A stretch of DNA of 57,803 bases from Pseudolactococcus laudensis (GTDB lineage Bacteria > Bacillota > Bacilli > Lactobacillales > Streptococcaceae). The stretch is taken from contig NZ_JACBNY010000013.1 of the NCBI RefSeq assembly GCF_013449735.1, positions 1-57,803 on the forward strand. The letters run 5' to 3'. The position numbers and the translations under genes are program-made. This document shows positions 17,291-33,167 of the stretch, in pieces (position 1 is the first letter of the stretch; each line of letters opens with the position of its first letter). The notes under the pieces were generated by a model. That model was given only the letters and a program-made list of their open reading frames with translations. It was not told the origin of the DNA and did no database searches.

Positions 17291-18547
17291 TTATTTACTT
17301 TCGTCTGTTTTAGCAGAATCTGCTGATTCAGTATCTTTAAAATCTAACTTGTCAGAGGATGCAGCGAGCTTAATGGTCGCTGTTTTTTCTTTACCGTCGC
17401 GATAATAAGTGACTTTCATATCGTCGCCAATATTATATTTGTAAAGCGCGCTTTGAAGTTCTGTACTTGTTGTCACTTTTGTATCACCGATTTTCGTAAT
17501 CACATCGTATTTTTTAAGACCTGCAGAGTTAGCTGGAAGGCCTTTTTGGACTGCAGCAATCACGACACCTGCTGTAACAGAGTCAGGAAGTTTGAGCTTA
17601 TCAATATAGCGTGAGTTGATACCAGTGAGATCGACCATTTGTACCCCAAGGGCTGGGCGTTTGATTTCACCGTCTTTTTCGAGTTTGTTGATAATTTCTA
17701 CAACGTCATTAGATGGAATCGCAAAGCCCATACCTTCGACAGAAACATCTTGAGAAGATGAGCCAGTTGCAGAGATTTTGCTTGAGTTGATACCGATGAC
17801 TTGCCCTTCAACATTAATCAAGGCGCCGCCTGAGTTACCAGGGTTAATTGCTGCATCTGTTTGGATGGCATTAATATTGACTGTTTCATTATTATCATTT
17901 CGCATGATAACCTTGCGTGATAGGCTAGAGATGATACCTTCAGTGGCAGAGTTGGCATATTCGCTACCTAGAGGAGAACCGATAGCAATCGCAGGTTCAC
18001 CGACGGTGAGTTTAGACGAGTCTCCAAATTCAGCGACTTTTGTGACTTCTTTTGATGGAATTTTAATGACCGCTAAATCACTGTAAGCATCTTTCCCGAC
18101 TAGGGTGCCTTTGACTTTATCGCCATTTGAAAGCATAACTTCGAGTGAAGTTGCGCCGTCAACGACGTGGTTATTGGTCACGACATATGCGTCGTCACCG
18201 TCTTTTTTATAGATGACGCCAGAGCCTTCGCCTGCAGGTTGCTCAGTAGCGCTATCTTTGCTGTCAGATGCGCTGTCGCCAAAAAGGTCGTCTAATGAAC
18301 TATTTGAGGATGCTTTTTGATAGTTAATAACAGAGACAACAGCATCTGAGACTTTGGAGATTGCTTTGGTTGTACCACTTGATACTTTATAAGACACGTT
18401 AGACACTTTGCTTGTGCCTGTTTGATTGGTAGCGGTAGGTGTAACACCAGTAAAATGGTCATAGGCGATATTCCCACCTAGCGAAACAGCACCGCCGATA
18501 ATGCCAGCAGCTACTAATTTTGCAACAGTTTTCTTATTATTTTTCAT
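17291..18547 (-). CDS. htrA: HtrA/DegP-like serine protease
   Basis: A 418-residue surface quality-control protease. Residues 11-30 form an N-terminal membrane anchor. The trypsin-like domain carries the triad His127 (TNNHVVDG), Asp157 (YSDLAVIK) and Ser239 (NPGNSGGAL), and one PDZ domain follows at about residues 295-390. A Ser/Asp-rich linker (about 80-105) precedes the protease domain. HtrA degrades misfolded exported proteins and processes secreted propeptides; many lactococci and streptococci have a single copy. The promoter carries a CiaR-type direct repeat (separate entry). It is divergent from rlmH, as in streptococci, but the usual parB neighbour is missing here. Confidence 0.95.
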   Translation of the reverse strand: MKNNKKTVAKLVAAGIIGGAVSLGGNIAYDHFTGVTPTATNQTGTSKVSNVSYKVSSGTTKAISKVSDAVVSVINYQKASSNSSLDDLFGDSASDSKDSATEQPAGEGSGVIYKKDGDDAYVVTNNHVVDGATSLEVMLSNGDKVKGTLVGKDAYSDLAVIKIPSKEVTKVAEFGDSSKLTVGEPAIAIGSPLGSEYANSATEGIISSLSRKVIMRNDNNETVNINAIQTDAAINPGNSGGALINVEGQVIGINSSKISATGSSSQDVSVEGMGFAIPSNDVVEIINKLEKDGEIKRPALGVQMVDLTGINSRYIDKLKLPDSVTAGVVIAAVQKGLPANSAGLKKYDVITKIGDTKVTTSTELQSALYKYNIGDDMKVTYYRDGKEKTATIKLAASSDKLDFKDTESADSAKTDESK

Positions 18548-18583
18548 ATGTCACTTCCTTTATTTAATTTAGTCACTTTTAAG

Positions 18584-18614
18584 TTTAGTACTTACCACTT
18601 AATCATACCTTAAA
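18584..18614 (-). promoter_or_regulatory. CiaR-type box and promoter of htrA
   Basis: On the minus strand TTTAAG-GTATG-ATTAAG (complement of 18598-18614) fits the CiaR consensus NTTAAG-N5-WTTAAG. After 10 nt comes TAAACT, a plausible -10 box. htrA is a known CiaRH target in streptococci. Confidence 0.65.
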
Positions 18615-18664
18615 ATCAAGTATTTGTTAAATATTAAGTCGGTGTGTGGCGTGGGTTTGGGAAG

Positions 18665-18810
18665 TTATACACATTTTTGTGGAAAAACCAATAAATTTGT
18701 GAACAAGTGTGTAAAAAACCATGAGTTTTCCACAAAAATGTGGAAACTTTTGTGAAAATGTGGATAAATAAAGTTTTCACAGCCTTACATTTCTTTTCTG
18801 TTGTGGAAAA
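18665..18810. other. DnaA-box cluster between htrA and rlmH
   Basis: Within ~145 bp there are two strong DnaA boxes, TTATACACA (18665-18673) and TGTGGATAA (18759-18767), and at least three one-mismatch forms: TGTGGAAAA (18678-18686), TTTTCCACA (18726-18734) and TGTGGAAAA (18802-18810). The segment is very AT-rich. It may be oriC-related or a DnaA-binding control site; dnaA itself is not in the window. Confidence 0.6.
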
Positions 18811-18841
18811 AATGATTTTGATTTTTTGGTATAATAAAACC

Positions 18842-19318
18842 ATGAGAATTAAAATCATTAGTGTCGGAAAATTAAAAGAAAAGTATCTCACAGCTGGGAT
18901 TGCAGAGTATGTCAAGCGTTTATCGCGTTTTGGTCAGGTGGAAATTGTTGAATTAGCAGATGAAAAAACGCCTGACAAAGCCTCGGAAAAGGAAAATGCA
19001 CAAATTTTATCCAAAGAAGGCGACCGAATTTTGGCAAAACTCACAGACCGTGATTTTGTTTTTTCAATGGCAATTGAAGGGAAACTCATCTCATCAGAAG
19101 AGTTATCCACAAGTCTTGAGCAAGCCATGCAACAGGCCTCAACCCTTGTCTTTATCATCGGCGGCAGTCTTGGCTTGGACCCACGTGTTAAAAAACGAGC
19201 CAATGCTCTGATCAGCTTTGGCCGCATCACCTTACCTCATCAATTAATGCGGCTCGTTCTAACTGAACAAATCTACCGTGCCTTCATGATTCGAGAGGGG
19301 AGTCCTTACCATAAATGA
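18842..19318 (+). CDS. rlmH: 23S rRNA pseudouridine1915 N3-methyltransferase
   Basis: The 159-residue frame [15 protein letters not shown]... is full-length RlmH, a SPOUT (knotted) methyltransferase that methylates pseudouridine 1915 in helix 69 of 23S rRNA. The knot-forming C-terminal half contains [18 protein letters not shown] and [24 protein letters not shown]. The ATG at 18842 is chosen over the longer frame from 18740, which would cross the promoter. TGGTATAAT (-10 at 18830-18835) ends 6 nt before the ATG, so the mRNA probably begins at the start codon. It is divergent from htrA across a DnaA-box cluster. Confidence 0.95.
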   Translation: MRIKIISVGKLKEKYLTAGIAEYVKRLSRFGQVEIVELADEKTPDKASEKENAQILSKEGDRILAKLTDRDFVFSMAIEGKLISSEELSTSLEQAMQQASTLVFIIGGSLGLDPRVKKRANALISFGRITLPHQLMRLVLTEQIYRAFMIREGSPYHK

Positions 19319-19341
19319 CAGACTCATTTCATACAGCCTAG

Positions 19342-19470
19342 CTCTCAATTGAATGGTCAAGCGATGATCTTGCGCTTATTACGACGAGTGGTAGGGACAA
19401 TCAAACTTATCAGTATGAATTTAATGCTAGTAAAAAACAATTTGAGCAGGTAAAAAATGACAATCATTGA
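19342..19470 (+). pseudogene. Possible gene remnant upstream of the AlkD-like gene
   Basis: After a TAG at 19339 one frame stays open for 42 codons (SIEWSSDDLALITTSG, DNQTYQYEFNASKKQF) to a TGA at 19468 inside the next gene. It has no start codon or SD and reads like the C-terminus of an exported beta-sheet protein. It is not identified; it may be a coincidental open stretch. Confidence 0.25.
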
Positions 19471-20119
19471 GACGTTTCTAACCCACGAAAATCCGGAAAA
19501 TGCGTCAGGCATGAAGCGATACATGAAAAATCACTTTGAATTTCTGGGGATTAAAACACCCGAACGCAGAGCATTATCTAAGGATTTTTTGCGGGAAAAA
19601 GCCAAGGAAGGGTGTGTTGACTGGTCCCTTGTGGATAAGTTGTGGGCCCAAGACTATCGCGAATTTCAATATCTAGCTGGAGACTATCTAAAAAAAGTTC
19701 AAAAGTGGCTAACTTTAGCCGATTTGGATAAGCTTTATGCCTTGGCTATTCAAAAATCTTGGTGGGATTCGATTGATTTTCTGGATGAACACGTGGGCAG
19801 TATTGTGAGACGTTTTCCACAGGCTAAGGCGACCATGCTAGTCTGGTCACAAGATGATAATTTTTGGATTCGCAGACTTGCGATTGATCATCAACTAGGC
19901 TTTAAACTTGAAACGGATGCTGACTTATTAGCGACAATCATCAAAAATAACTTAGGCTCAGACGAGTTCTTCATTAATAAAGCGATTGGTTGGAGTTTGC
20001 GTGAGTATTCTAAAGTTGCACCAGACTGGGTGCGTGAGTTTATTGCCAAACATGATGCTGACCTTAGCAATTTATCGATTAGAGAAGGCTTGAAAGTTTT
20101 AAACCGTAGCCACGCTTAA
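19457..20119 (+). CDS. DNA alkylation repair protein, AlkD-like
   Basis: A 220-residue all-helical HEAT-like repeat protein. Family features are the N-terminal MKRYMKNHFEFLGIKTPERR segment, WWDSIDFLDEHVGSIVRRFP near residue 100 with the Asp that in AlkD-type enzymes contacts the damaged base, and FFINKAIGWSLREYSK near residue 175. AlkD enzymes remove 3- and 7-alkylated purines from DNA without base flipping. The gene is monocistronic in an otherwise housekeeping stretch; the SD is weak (AGCAGG). Confidence 0.85.
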   Translation: MTIIETFLTHENPENASGMKRYMKNHFEFLGIKTPERRALSKDFLREKAKEGCVDWSLVDKLWAQDYREFQYLAGDYLKKVQKWLTLADLDKLYALAIQKSWWDSIDFLDEHVGSIVRRFPQAKATMLVWSQDDNFWIRRLAIDHQLGFKLETDADLLATIIKNNLGSDEFFINKAIGWSLREYSKVAPDWVREFIAKHDADLSNLSIREGLKVLNRSHA

Positions 20120-20192
20120 CCAGAGTTGAGGTGCGTTATCGGTTAAATAAGTGTAAAGTTTGATAGGATAAACTAGATTGGAGTGATGATTT

Positions 20193-20870
20193 GTGAAAAA
20201 GAAAGATTATCGAATTTTTGAGCGCGTGCGTGTAGCAGTGCTAATTACATTTATTAGTGGATTTTTGGATGCTTATACTTTTGTGACACAGGGCAAACGG
20301 TTTGCTGGGTTGCAAACAGGAAATTTCATCTATCTAATGAAGAATTTGGCTGAAGGCAATCTTGCAGAGGTGGCTAATTACCTACTCCCGATTTTTGCTT
20401 TTATGTTAGGTGCTATATTTACATATTTTGCGCGGAAATTTGCTGTATCGCATCAGCATTTGCGTTGGCATGCTTTGGCTGCCTTGATTATTTTTATAGG
20501 GGTCTTAATCACTGCAGTTATGGCCCAGTTTGTTGCCTCAAAATGGACGGTGCTGTCGCTTTCTTTTATTGCTGCGGTTCAGTTGGAATCTTTCAAACGA
20601 ATGCGTGGGGTGCCTTATACCAATACCATGATGACCGGTAATCTGAAAAATATGTCTGTCTTCATCGTACAGGGCTTAGTTGAGCGAAAACCAGAGATTT
20701 TAAAACGTGGTGGCTATACTTTTTTAATCATCACAGGATTTTGCTTAGGCGTTTTTATCTCGACTGTTTTAGCACATCAATTTGATGAAAATGCCCTCTA
20801 TGCTCTTCTGCCTATTATCTTTGGTTTTAATCTGGTGTTGTATTTTGAGAAAGTTAATGGTTTTGATTAA
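20193..20870 (+). CDS. YoaK/DUF1275 family membrane protein
   Basis: A 225-residue protein with six predicted transmembrane segments. The family hallmarks are FISGFLDAYTFVTQGKRFAGLQTGNFIYL near residue 20 and GVPYTNTMMTGNLKNMS near residue 145. DUF1275 proteins are widespread inner-membrane proteins without an established function. It starts with GTG behind TTGGAG. A weak hairpin terminator follows at 20920. Confidence 0.85.
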   Translation: MKKKDYRIFERVRVAVLITFISGFLDAYTFVTQGKRFAGLQTGNFIYLMKNLAEGNLAEVANYLLPIFAFMLGAIFTYFARKFAVSHQHLRWHALAALIIFIGVLITAVMAQFVASKWTVLSLSFIAAVQLESFKRMRGVPYTNTMMTGNLKNMSVFIVQGLVERKPEILKRGGYTFLIITGFCLGVFISTVLAHQFDENALYALLPIIFGFNLVLYFEKVNGFD

Positions 20871-20919
20871 GAAAAAATAAGGTGATGCAATATAATGAAG
20901 TAACATCAACTGAAAAAAA

Positions 20920-20950
20920 AGGCATGACTTATCGAGTTGTGCCTATTTTT
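20920..20950 (+). terminator. Probable terminator before guaB
   Basis: AGGCATGACT (20920-20929) pairs imperfectly with AGTTGTGCCT (20935-20944), followed by ATTTTT. Confidence 0.55.
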
Positions 20951-20992
20951 GAACGTTCAATCATATTTCAAACATCAGTTAATGCAAATGTA

Positions 20993-22569
<1,577 letters not shown>

Positions 22570-22583
22570 GCTTGTATTTGACT

Positions 22584-22620
22584 AAAAAACTTCTAATCCT
22601 TTCGGGTTAGAAGTTTTTTT
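22584..22620 (+). terminator. guaB terminator
   Basis: AACTTCTAATCC pairs with GGGTTAGAAGTT around TTTC, followed by a run of T. Confidence 0.9.
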
Positions 22621-22674
22621 GAGGTAAAATTCTTTATAATGTAATAAAAAAATAACATTTTTAGCATTTAAGTG

Positions 22675-22703
22675 TTGATAGCGCTTTCAGCAAGTGATAA
22701 GAT
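22675..22703 (+). promoter_or_regulatory. licT promoter overlapped by a cre site
   Basis: TTGATA (22675-22680), 17-bp spacer, TAAGAT (22698-22703) with an extended TGA. TGATAGCGCTTTCA (22676-22689) matches the catabolite-responsive element and overlaps the -35 box, so CcpA should repress the locus on preferred sugars. Confidence 0.75.
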
Positions 22704-22720
22704 AGAGGTAAGCAGAATAA

Positions 22721-22791
22721 GGGTAGTTATTATTAAGTTAAGCTAGACCAAAAATGGATGGGTGATGCTATCGTTTTTGGTCTATTTTTTT
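22721..22791 (+). promoter_or_regulatory. LicT-type RAT antiterminator and terminator before licT
   Basis: GGGTAGTTATTATT...AAGCTAGACC (22721-22749) fits the ribonucleic antiterminator pattern. Its last bases AGACC start a terminator stem, AGACCAAAAA (22745-22754) with TTTTTGGTCT (22774-22783), followed by a T-run. The two structures exclude each other, so LicT would activate its own synthesis. Confidence 0.75.
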
Positions 22792-22819
22792 ATCCGTTTA
22801 AAAAAGATGGAGTTGGGTT

Positions 22820-23665
22820 ATGCAAATCAGTAAAATTCTGAATAATAATGTCGTTATCACTGAAAAAGACCAAGCAGAAGTTGTTGCTATGGGACGTGGA
22901 CTGGCATTTGGCAAGAAGATTGGCGATAAAATTGCAGTTGAAAAGATTGAAAAATGTTATACACTGCAAGGTGATGAAAGTAGTCGCATTGACGAACTAC
23001 TCGCCGAAATTCCGGATGAAATTTTTGTGATTACAGATAAAGTCATTACTTTAGCCAAGGATAAAATTCCTGGCAAGATTAATGATTCCCTTTTCTTGTC
23101 GCTAGCTGACCATATTAATGCAACCCAACTCAGAGCTAAGGAGGGTTTTGTAGTTAAGAATTTCTTGCTTTGGGACATTAAGCGTTTTTTTCCAACAGAA
23201 TTTACCATTGGAAAAAAAGCAGTTGCTGATATTGCAAAGAAGTTTGGCTTACCCGACTTACTAGATACAGATGATGAGGCGGGTTTCATTGCCATGCATA
23301 TCGTTAATAGCGAGCTTGGTCGAGGAGACTCTAGTGCATCAGAATTGACCAAATTAATGGAAGAGATGTTGACGATTGTCAAGTATAGTTTGCAAGTCGC
23401 GATTAATGAAGAAGATATTTTCTTTCAACGCTTTGTAACGCATCTTAAATTTTTCAGTGAACGAGTCTTGCTTGATGATGCTACGACCTTACCTAGCAGT
23501 GATGATAGTCTCTTTCAGATGATCATTGAGCGCTTTCCTGAAAGTTATGAAACGACACTCAAAATTGTCGGTTTCCTATCCAAGACGCGTGGTTATCAGG
23601 TTTCAAAAGATGAACAGACCTATATCACGATTCATCTGGCACGGATTGTGCAAAAAAATGTGTAA
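22820..23665 (+). CDS. licT: BglG/LicT family transcriptional antiterminator
   Basis: A 281-residue RNA-binding regulator. Residues 1-56 are the co-antiterminator domain (MQISKILNNNVVI, AMGRGLAFGKKIGDKI). Two PTS regulation domains follow, with phosphorylatable histidines in LADHINATQLR (about residue 100), MHIVNSE (about 160), THLKFF (about 210) and ITIHLARI (about 275). The PTS phosphorylates these according to substrate and sugar supply. It is first in the beta-glucoside locus; targets are the RNA motif in its own leader and the one before bglP. Confidence 0.92.
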   Translation: MQISKILNNNVVITEKDQAEVVAMGRGLAFGKKIGDKIAVEKIEKCYTLQGDESSRIDELLAEIPDEIFVITDKVITLAKDKIPGKINDSLFLSLADHINATQLRAKEGFVVKNFLLWDIKRFFPTEFTIGKKAVADIAKKFGLPDLLDTDDEAGFIAMHIVNSELGRGDSSASELTKLMEEMLTIVKYSLQVAINEEDIFFQRFVTHLKFFSERVLLDDATTLPSSDDSLFQMIIERFPESYETTLKIVGFLSKTRGYQVSKDEQTYITIHLARIVQKNV

Positions 23666-23787
23666 ATATGTTAATTCAAGGCTTTGCCCTTGAAAATATA
23701 GATTGACTTGCTTGATAGTGGTTAATCGCCTAATACAGACAGAAAGAGGTCAAAATTGTCGTGTCTGAGGAAGAGACACAAGTGCTT

Positions 23788-25748
<1,961 letters not shown>

Positions 25749-25837
25749 TTGATTAGACGACTTGAGCTTTCATCTATTCGACTCTTTTACTAAACATGAT
25801 GTAAATGCTTGATGAGTAGATGAGTAAAGGGGTATAG

Positions 25838-26698
25838 ATGAAGAAATTATGTTTGAAACTAGCGATGATGGCGGTTGCCTTGACGATTATAACTGGCTGT
25901 AAAGAAAATGTATCCAGCAAAACCTCGAAAGTTGATAAAAATGCTGAGGTCACAATTTACTTGACGCGACACGGTAAAACGATGTTGAATACGACTGACC
26001 GCTCACAGGGATGGATTGATGCGCCGTTGACACCAGCTGGTGTTGAAATCGCAGAATATCTCGGTAAAGGTTTGAAAGCTGAAAAAGTGACCTTTGATGC
26101 CGTTTATTCGAGTGATAGTGGTCGTGCTGTTGAAACAGCCAACATTGCTCTTAAAAACAGTGGTCAAGAAGACTTACTGAAAAATTTAAAAACGGATAAA
26201 CGGTTGCGCGAGGTTAATTTTGGTACCTATGAAGGGATGCCAAATGAAGAAATGTGGACGGCCATTGCTGAGAAACAAGGCAAGACACTCGATGCCTTTC
26301 AAGCAGGTATGGCTAAAGACGGGTTTGTTAATACGATTAAAGGTTTTGCTGACACATTGCATGAGCTAGACAAGTCTAAACTTGAGGAACTCGCTCAGAA
26401 AAATAAAGTTCCAGCAGCAGATGTCAGCTGGCAAGCAGAAGATTATCAAACAGTCATTGCGCGTTCGAAATCAGCGCTTGATGATATTGTCAAAGATGCG
26501 CAAAAAAATGGTCAGAAAAATATTCTTGTGACATCACACGGTATGACCATTGCAGCCTTGGTCTCATCACTTGATGAAAAAGCACCGGTTCCTGCTACAG
26601 GCCTTAAAAATGCAAGTGTTTCAAAAATCACTTATAAAGATGGTCAATACAAAGTAGCGACGGTCAATGACTTAACCTATGTCGAAAAAGGCAAATAA
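25838..26698 (+). CDS. Histidine phosphatase superfamily lipoprotein
   Basis: A 286-residue surface lipoprotein: the signal peptide ends in ITGC (Cys21), and the phosphoglycerate-mutase-like domain has the RHG motif TRHGKTMLNT (Arg44, His45) and the second catalytic histidine in VTSHGMTIAAL near residue 230. As an extracellular phosphatase it could strip phosphate from sugars or other substrates at the cell surface. Its place between bglP and the phospho-glucosidase genes suggests co-regulation, though a functional link is unproven. The promoter is not obvious; an imperfect hairpin lies in the 5' gap. Confidence 0.85.
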   Translation: MKKLCLKLAMMAVALTIITGCKENVSSKTSKVDKNAEVTIYLTRHGKTMLNTTDRSQGWIDAPLTPAGVEIAEYLGKGLKAEKVTFDAVYSSDSGRAVETANIALKNSGQEDLLKNLKTDKRLREVNFGTYEGMPNEEMWTAIAEKQGKTLDAFQAGMAKDGFVNTIKGFADTLHELDKSKLEELAQKNKVPAADVSWQAEDYQTVIARSKSALDDIVKDAQKNGQKNILVTSHGMTIAALVSSLDEKAPVPATGLKNASVSKITYKDGQYKVATVNDLTYVEKGK

Positions 26699-26767
26699 CA
26701 TGACAAGTAGATAGTACGCTTAGGCGTACTATTTGCACAAGTAGGTGTAAATAATCTATTAAATTAA

Positions 26768-28222
<1,455 letters not shown>

Positions 28223-28268
28223 AGTAGAAAAATCAGGCTAAAAAAATAATTTGATATTCAAATCTTGA

Positions 28269-29720
<1,452 letters not shown>

Positions 29721-29756
29721 TTCAGTTTCTCACTTAATAAAAGGAGGAAAGAAAAC

Positions 29757-30602
29757 ATGACTAAAATAGCTTTTTTTGATGTGGACGGCACATTGGTAGG
29801 AGACTCGAGCGTGCCAACACAAGCCACGATTGATACTGTTCATCGGTTTCAAGAGTTGGGCAACCTAGCATTTATCTGCACAGGACGCTCTAAACCAGAA
29901 ATATTGCCAGATATTATGGCAATTGGCTTTGATGGGATTATTGGCGCTGGTGGTGGCTACATTTCCTACGTCGATGAAATCCTTCATCACCATACCATGC
30001 CAGAAAAAGCTGTTCGAGAAATTATCGATTTTTTCGATGCACACAAAATTGGTTATTATTTGGAGTCCAATAGCGGATTGTTTGGCAGCAAGTACTATAA
30101 AGATACCATTCAGGAAACGATTGAGGCGTATTGTCAGGGAGATGAAGAAAAAATAGCCCAGCTTACTACCGCGAATCAATGGTTTTATGACCTGATTGAT
30201 AGTTTTGCTGCAAGCGAAATTGATTACGCTGATGTCAACAAAATTTCCTTTATTAATCGTGAAGTGGCCTATCAAGAAATCGCTGATAAATTTGGTCAAC
30301 AGTTTGAAATGTTCCACATGACCGTACCATTTTTCGGCAAAGAAAGTGGTGAAATTGCGGTCAAAGGCAATGATAAGCAAACCGCAATTGAGCTTGTTCT
30401 TAACAAACTCAACATGACAAAAGCAGATACCATTTCAATTGGCGATGCCAATAACGACCTCGCCATGTTCCGCGCTTGCGGCTACAACATCGCCATGGGC
30501 AATGGCACAGACGAACTAAAAGCAGCAGCAAATGAAATCACAACAGACGTCGACCACGACGGCATTGCAGAAAGCTTTAAAAAGAATCATTATTTTGCCT
30601 AA
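29757..30602 (+). CDS. Cof-type HAD-superfamily phosphatase
   Basis: A 281-residue HAD-IIB hydrolase. Motif I is FFDVDGTLVGDS (residues 6-17), and motifs III and IV are in AVKGNDKQTAI and ISIGDANNDLAMF (about residue 235). Such enzymes dephosphorylate sugar phosphates or FMN. AGGAGG precedes the ATG. Sitting inside the beta-glucoside operon, it may drain excess phosphorylated sugar, which is inference. Its 3' end touches the first copy of a 121-bp tandem repeat. Confidence 0.88.
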   Translation: MTKIAFFDVDGTLVGDSSVPTQATIDTVHRFQELGNLAFICTGRSKPEILPDIMAIGFDGIIGAGGGYISYVDEILHHHTMPEKAVREIIDFFDAHKIGYYLESNSGLFGSKYYKDTIQETIEAYCQGDEEKIAQLTTANQWFYDLIDSFAASEIDYADVNKISFINREVAYQEIADKFGQQFEMFHMTVPFFGKESGEIAVKGNDKQTAIELVLNKLNMTKADTISIGDANNDLAMFRACGYNIAMGNGTDELKAAANEITTDVDHDGIAESFKKNHYFA

Positions 30603-30895
30603 AAGGTGTAAACGAGCGTTCAGCACCATTTGAAAATAGGCAAATACACGGTTCGACGCTTGCGTCGGTTCTGTATTTTATCTTTTTCACAAGGTGTTGC
30701 TCGTTATAAACCGGATTGCCTAAAAGGTGTAAGCGAGCGTTCAGCACCATTTGAAAATAGGAAAATACACGGTTCGACGCTCGCGTCGGTTCTGTATTTT
30801 ATCTTTTTCATAAGGTGTTGCTCGTTATAAACCGGATTGCCTAAAAGGTGTAAACGAGCGCTCAGCACCATTTGAAAATAGGCATGCCTATGATA
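30597..30895. repeat. 121-bp tandem repeat, about 2.5 copies
   Basis: Copies begin at 30597, 30718 and 30839 (third partial), with only a few differences. Each unit holds a central hairpin (CGACGC-tt-GCGTCG flanked by AATACA/TGTATT, then T-rich) inside a wider inverted pair, AACGAGC and GCTCGTT. The array separates the HAD gene from the third GH1 gene. Open frames across it are repeats of one another and not credible genes. Confidence 0.85.
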
Positions 30896-30926
30896 AACAA
30901 TTAAAATAAATAATAAGGAGAAATAA

Positions 30927-32372
<1,446 letters not shown>

Positions 32373-32377
32373 ATCAT

Positions 32378-32535
32378 ATGGGCACCTCTAAAAACTGCTT
32401 TTGATAACTTTTGAGATAAATTTTTCTAGCGCTAGGCATTGCGACAAAGCATACTACTGTAAGGTGCGGAGCAATAACGACGCGATAGGTAAATTTAGCC
32501 AAAAGTGGCAAATCTGAGTTTTTAGAGGTGCTCAT
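32378..32535. mobile_element. MITE-like palindromic element
   Basis: The ends ATGGGCACCTCTAAAAACT (32378-32396) and 32517-32535 are inverted repeats with 18 of 19 positions matching. The interior is also an imperfect palindrome, so the whole 158 bp could fold into one long hairpin. There is no coding capacity. It sits a few bases after the third GH1 gene. The parent insertion sequence is not in the window and I cannot name it. Confidence 0.6.
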
Positions 32536-32581
32536 ACAGCAGAAAAGTCGACCTCGGTTGGCTTTTTTGATGCAGTCAAAA

Positions 32582-32690
32582 GGGGGTGGGACAAAAGATC
32601 TCTAAAAAATAGGCTATGAACGATTTCCGTGTTAATCGAAAGTGGTCATAGTCTATTTTGTGCTGCTTTTTGAAAAATTGTCAAGCTACA
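32582..32690. repeat. GGGTGGGACAAAA element with conserved hairpin
   Basis: This copy resembles the left part of the element at 1831: GGGTGGGACAAAA, then TAGGCTATGA (32610-32619) pairing with TCATAGTCTA (32646-32655), followed by TTTTG and a shared ATTGTCAAGC. The stem is kept although several bases differ between the two copies. Confidence 0.55.
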
Positions 32691-32805
32691 TGATGAATCA
32701 CTAAAGAGAATACGAAAATGATAAAAAAGTGGAGGTTGCGTGGTTGAGCAATTCTTGAACTTATTTTTCGGTAATTTCCTACTTTTTCAGCAGCCTCAAG
32801 AAAAG

Positions 32806-33135
32806 AGCTGATTTTGTGTGAAATCGGTCATCTTTCTAGGAAAGATGTCGAAATTAGCAAGAAAAGAGCTGTTTTTGTGTGAAATTGGTCATCTTTCTGG
32901 GAAAGATGTCGAAATTAGCAAGGAAAGAGCTGTTTTTGTGTGAAATCGGTCATCTTTCTGGGAAAGATGTCGAAATTAGCAATAAAAGAGCTGTTTTTGT
33001 GTGAAATCGGTCATCTTTCTAGGAAAGATGTCGAAATTAGCAATAAAAGAGCTGTTTTTGTGTAAAATTGGTCATCTTTCTAGGAAAGATGTCGAAATTA
33101 GCAAGGAAAGAGCTGATTTTGTGTGAAATTGGTAA
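32806..33135. repeat. 61-bp tandem array, five units
   Basis: GAAATYGGT motifs start at 32820, 32881, 32942, 33003, 33064 (AAAATTGGT in the last) and 33125, exactly 61 bp apart. Each unit has the palindromic core CATCTTTCTRGGAAAGATG, a second motif GAAATTAGCA, and a linker GAGCTGWTTTTGTGT. Units are almost identical. It lies between the convergent third GH1 gene and tetR. The ~115 bp before it (32691-32805) show nothing recognisable. Confidence 0.9.
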
Positions 33136-33167
33136 AATAATGAAACTGGACATTTCAAATTGAGTCG

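Noticed and set aside
32378-32535. Complete insertion sequence
   Set aside because: Inverted ends are clear, but there is no transposase frame, and none exists elsewhere in the window.
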